This document shows positions 5,212 to 5,522 of a DNA stretch of 5,522 nucleotides, piece after piece (the stretch's first letter is position 1; each line of letters starts with the position of its first letter). Both the position numbers and the translations under genes were made by a program. The DNA lies in contig DHWF01000034.1 of the NCBI GenBank assembly GCA_002413045.1, positions 1 through 5,522 of the forward strand. The letters run 5' to 3'. This DNA is from Chloroflexi bacterium UBA5189 (GTDB taxonomy: Bacteria; Chloroflexota; Limnocylindria; Limnocylindrales; CSP1-4). The notes below the pieces were generated by a model. It searched no databases. It saw nothing but the letters and a program-made list of their open reading frames with translations, and was not told the origin of the DNA.

Positions 5212-5522
5212 ATGAGCCCAGACACGTCCACCTGGACGACCAAGAAGGGCCTCGCCCAGATGCTCAAGGGCGGCGTCATCATGGACGTCGTCACGGCCGA
5301 GCACGCCAAGATCGCCGAGGATGCCGGCGCGGTGGCCGTCATGGCCCTCGAGCGCGTGCCCGCGGACATTCGCGCGGCCGGCGGGGTCGCCCGCATGAGC
5401 GACCCGGCGATGATCCAGTCGATCATGGACGCGGTCTCGATCCCGGTCATGGCGAAGGCCCGGATCGGGCACTTCGTCGAGGCGCAGATCCTCGAGGCAC
5501 TCGGCGTCGACTACATCGACGA
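5212..5522 (+). CDS. pdxS: Pyridoxal 5'-phosphate synthase lyase subunit PdxS, C-terminus cut by window edge
   Basis: Synthase subunit of the DXP-independent PLP pathway. With ammonia from the PdxT glutaminase, it condenses ribose 5-phosphate and glyceraldehyde 3-phosphate into PLP; it forms a cytoplasmic dodecamer of (beta-alpha)8 barrels. The 103 visible residues are highly conserved: KGGVIMDVVTAEHAKIAEDA (19-38), VMALERVPADIRAAGGVARM (43-62), IPVMAKARIGHFVEAQILE (77-95). D25 and K82 correspond to the catalytic D24 and K81 of Bacillus PdxS, the lysine that forms the substrate imine. The full family length is about 290-300 residues, so roughly a third is shown. The ATG at 5212 is preceded by GAGGA (5196-5200) at 11 bases. 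pdxT is usually next downstream, beyond this window. It has its own extended -10 promoter, separate from the tautomerase. Confidence 0.97.
   Translation, partial: MSPDTSTWTTKKGLAQMLKGGVIMDVVTAEHAKIAEDAGAVAVMALERVPADIRAAGGVARMSDPAMIQSIMDAVSIPVMAKARIGHFVEAQILEALGVDYID

Noticed and set aside
4795..5472. Minus-strand open frame across the tautomerase and pdxS
   Set aside because: Both plus-strand genes are clear, and this frame spans the intergenic gap with no motif.

Overview
This is a GC-rich window (clearly above 60 % by eye, with strong G/C preference at third codon positions). It is densely packed, with eight genes on both strands and short intergenic gaps. No rRNA, tRNA, CRISPR array, insertion sequence or long repeat is visible, and no stretch over 300 bases lacks a gene. 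The gene content and a small four-cysteine lipoprotein suggest a high-GC Chloroflexota (Limnocylindria/Ellin6529-like) or an actinobacterium. That assignment is inference and would need a protein search.

Layout. 1-1083 (-) is the N-terminal two thirds of a biotin-dependent carboxyltransferase that reads as methylcrotonyl-CoA carboxylase beta subunit; it runs off the left edge. Divergent from it, 1163-1995 (+) is a two-gene module: an XRE-type helix-turn-helix protein and a small AbiEii/MenT-like nucleotidyltransferase overlapping by ATGA, laid out like a toxin-antitoxin pair. 2031-2489 (+) is a secreted lipoprotein. It meets tail to tail, with overlapping stop codons, a six-helix membrane protein at 2486-3130 (-). 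3238-4005 (+) is a GbsR/MarR-like regulator, divergent from the membrane protein. 4018-4566 (-) is a TetR-family regulator, divergent from a tautomerase-superfamily enzyme at 4655-5086 (+). 5212-5522 (+) is the start of pdxS, the PLP synthase lyase subunit, cut by the right edge.

Regulation is the most informative part. Three divergent gaps carry dyad symmetry suited to the neighbouring regulator: an 18-bp imperfect palindrome over the -10 region of the HTH/nucleotidyltransferase module; a 33-bp interrupted palindrome between the GbsR-like gene and the membrane protein gene, filling the spacer of a good promoter; and two copies of a 20-bp dyad (ACTATGAC-N4-GTCATAGT type) between the TetR and tautomerase genes. 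Each looks like a compact regulator-target unit. Apart from the toxin-antitoxin-like pair, the genes are ordinary housekeeping or accessory functions. I see no clear sign of a large novel system.
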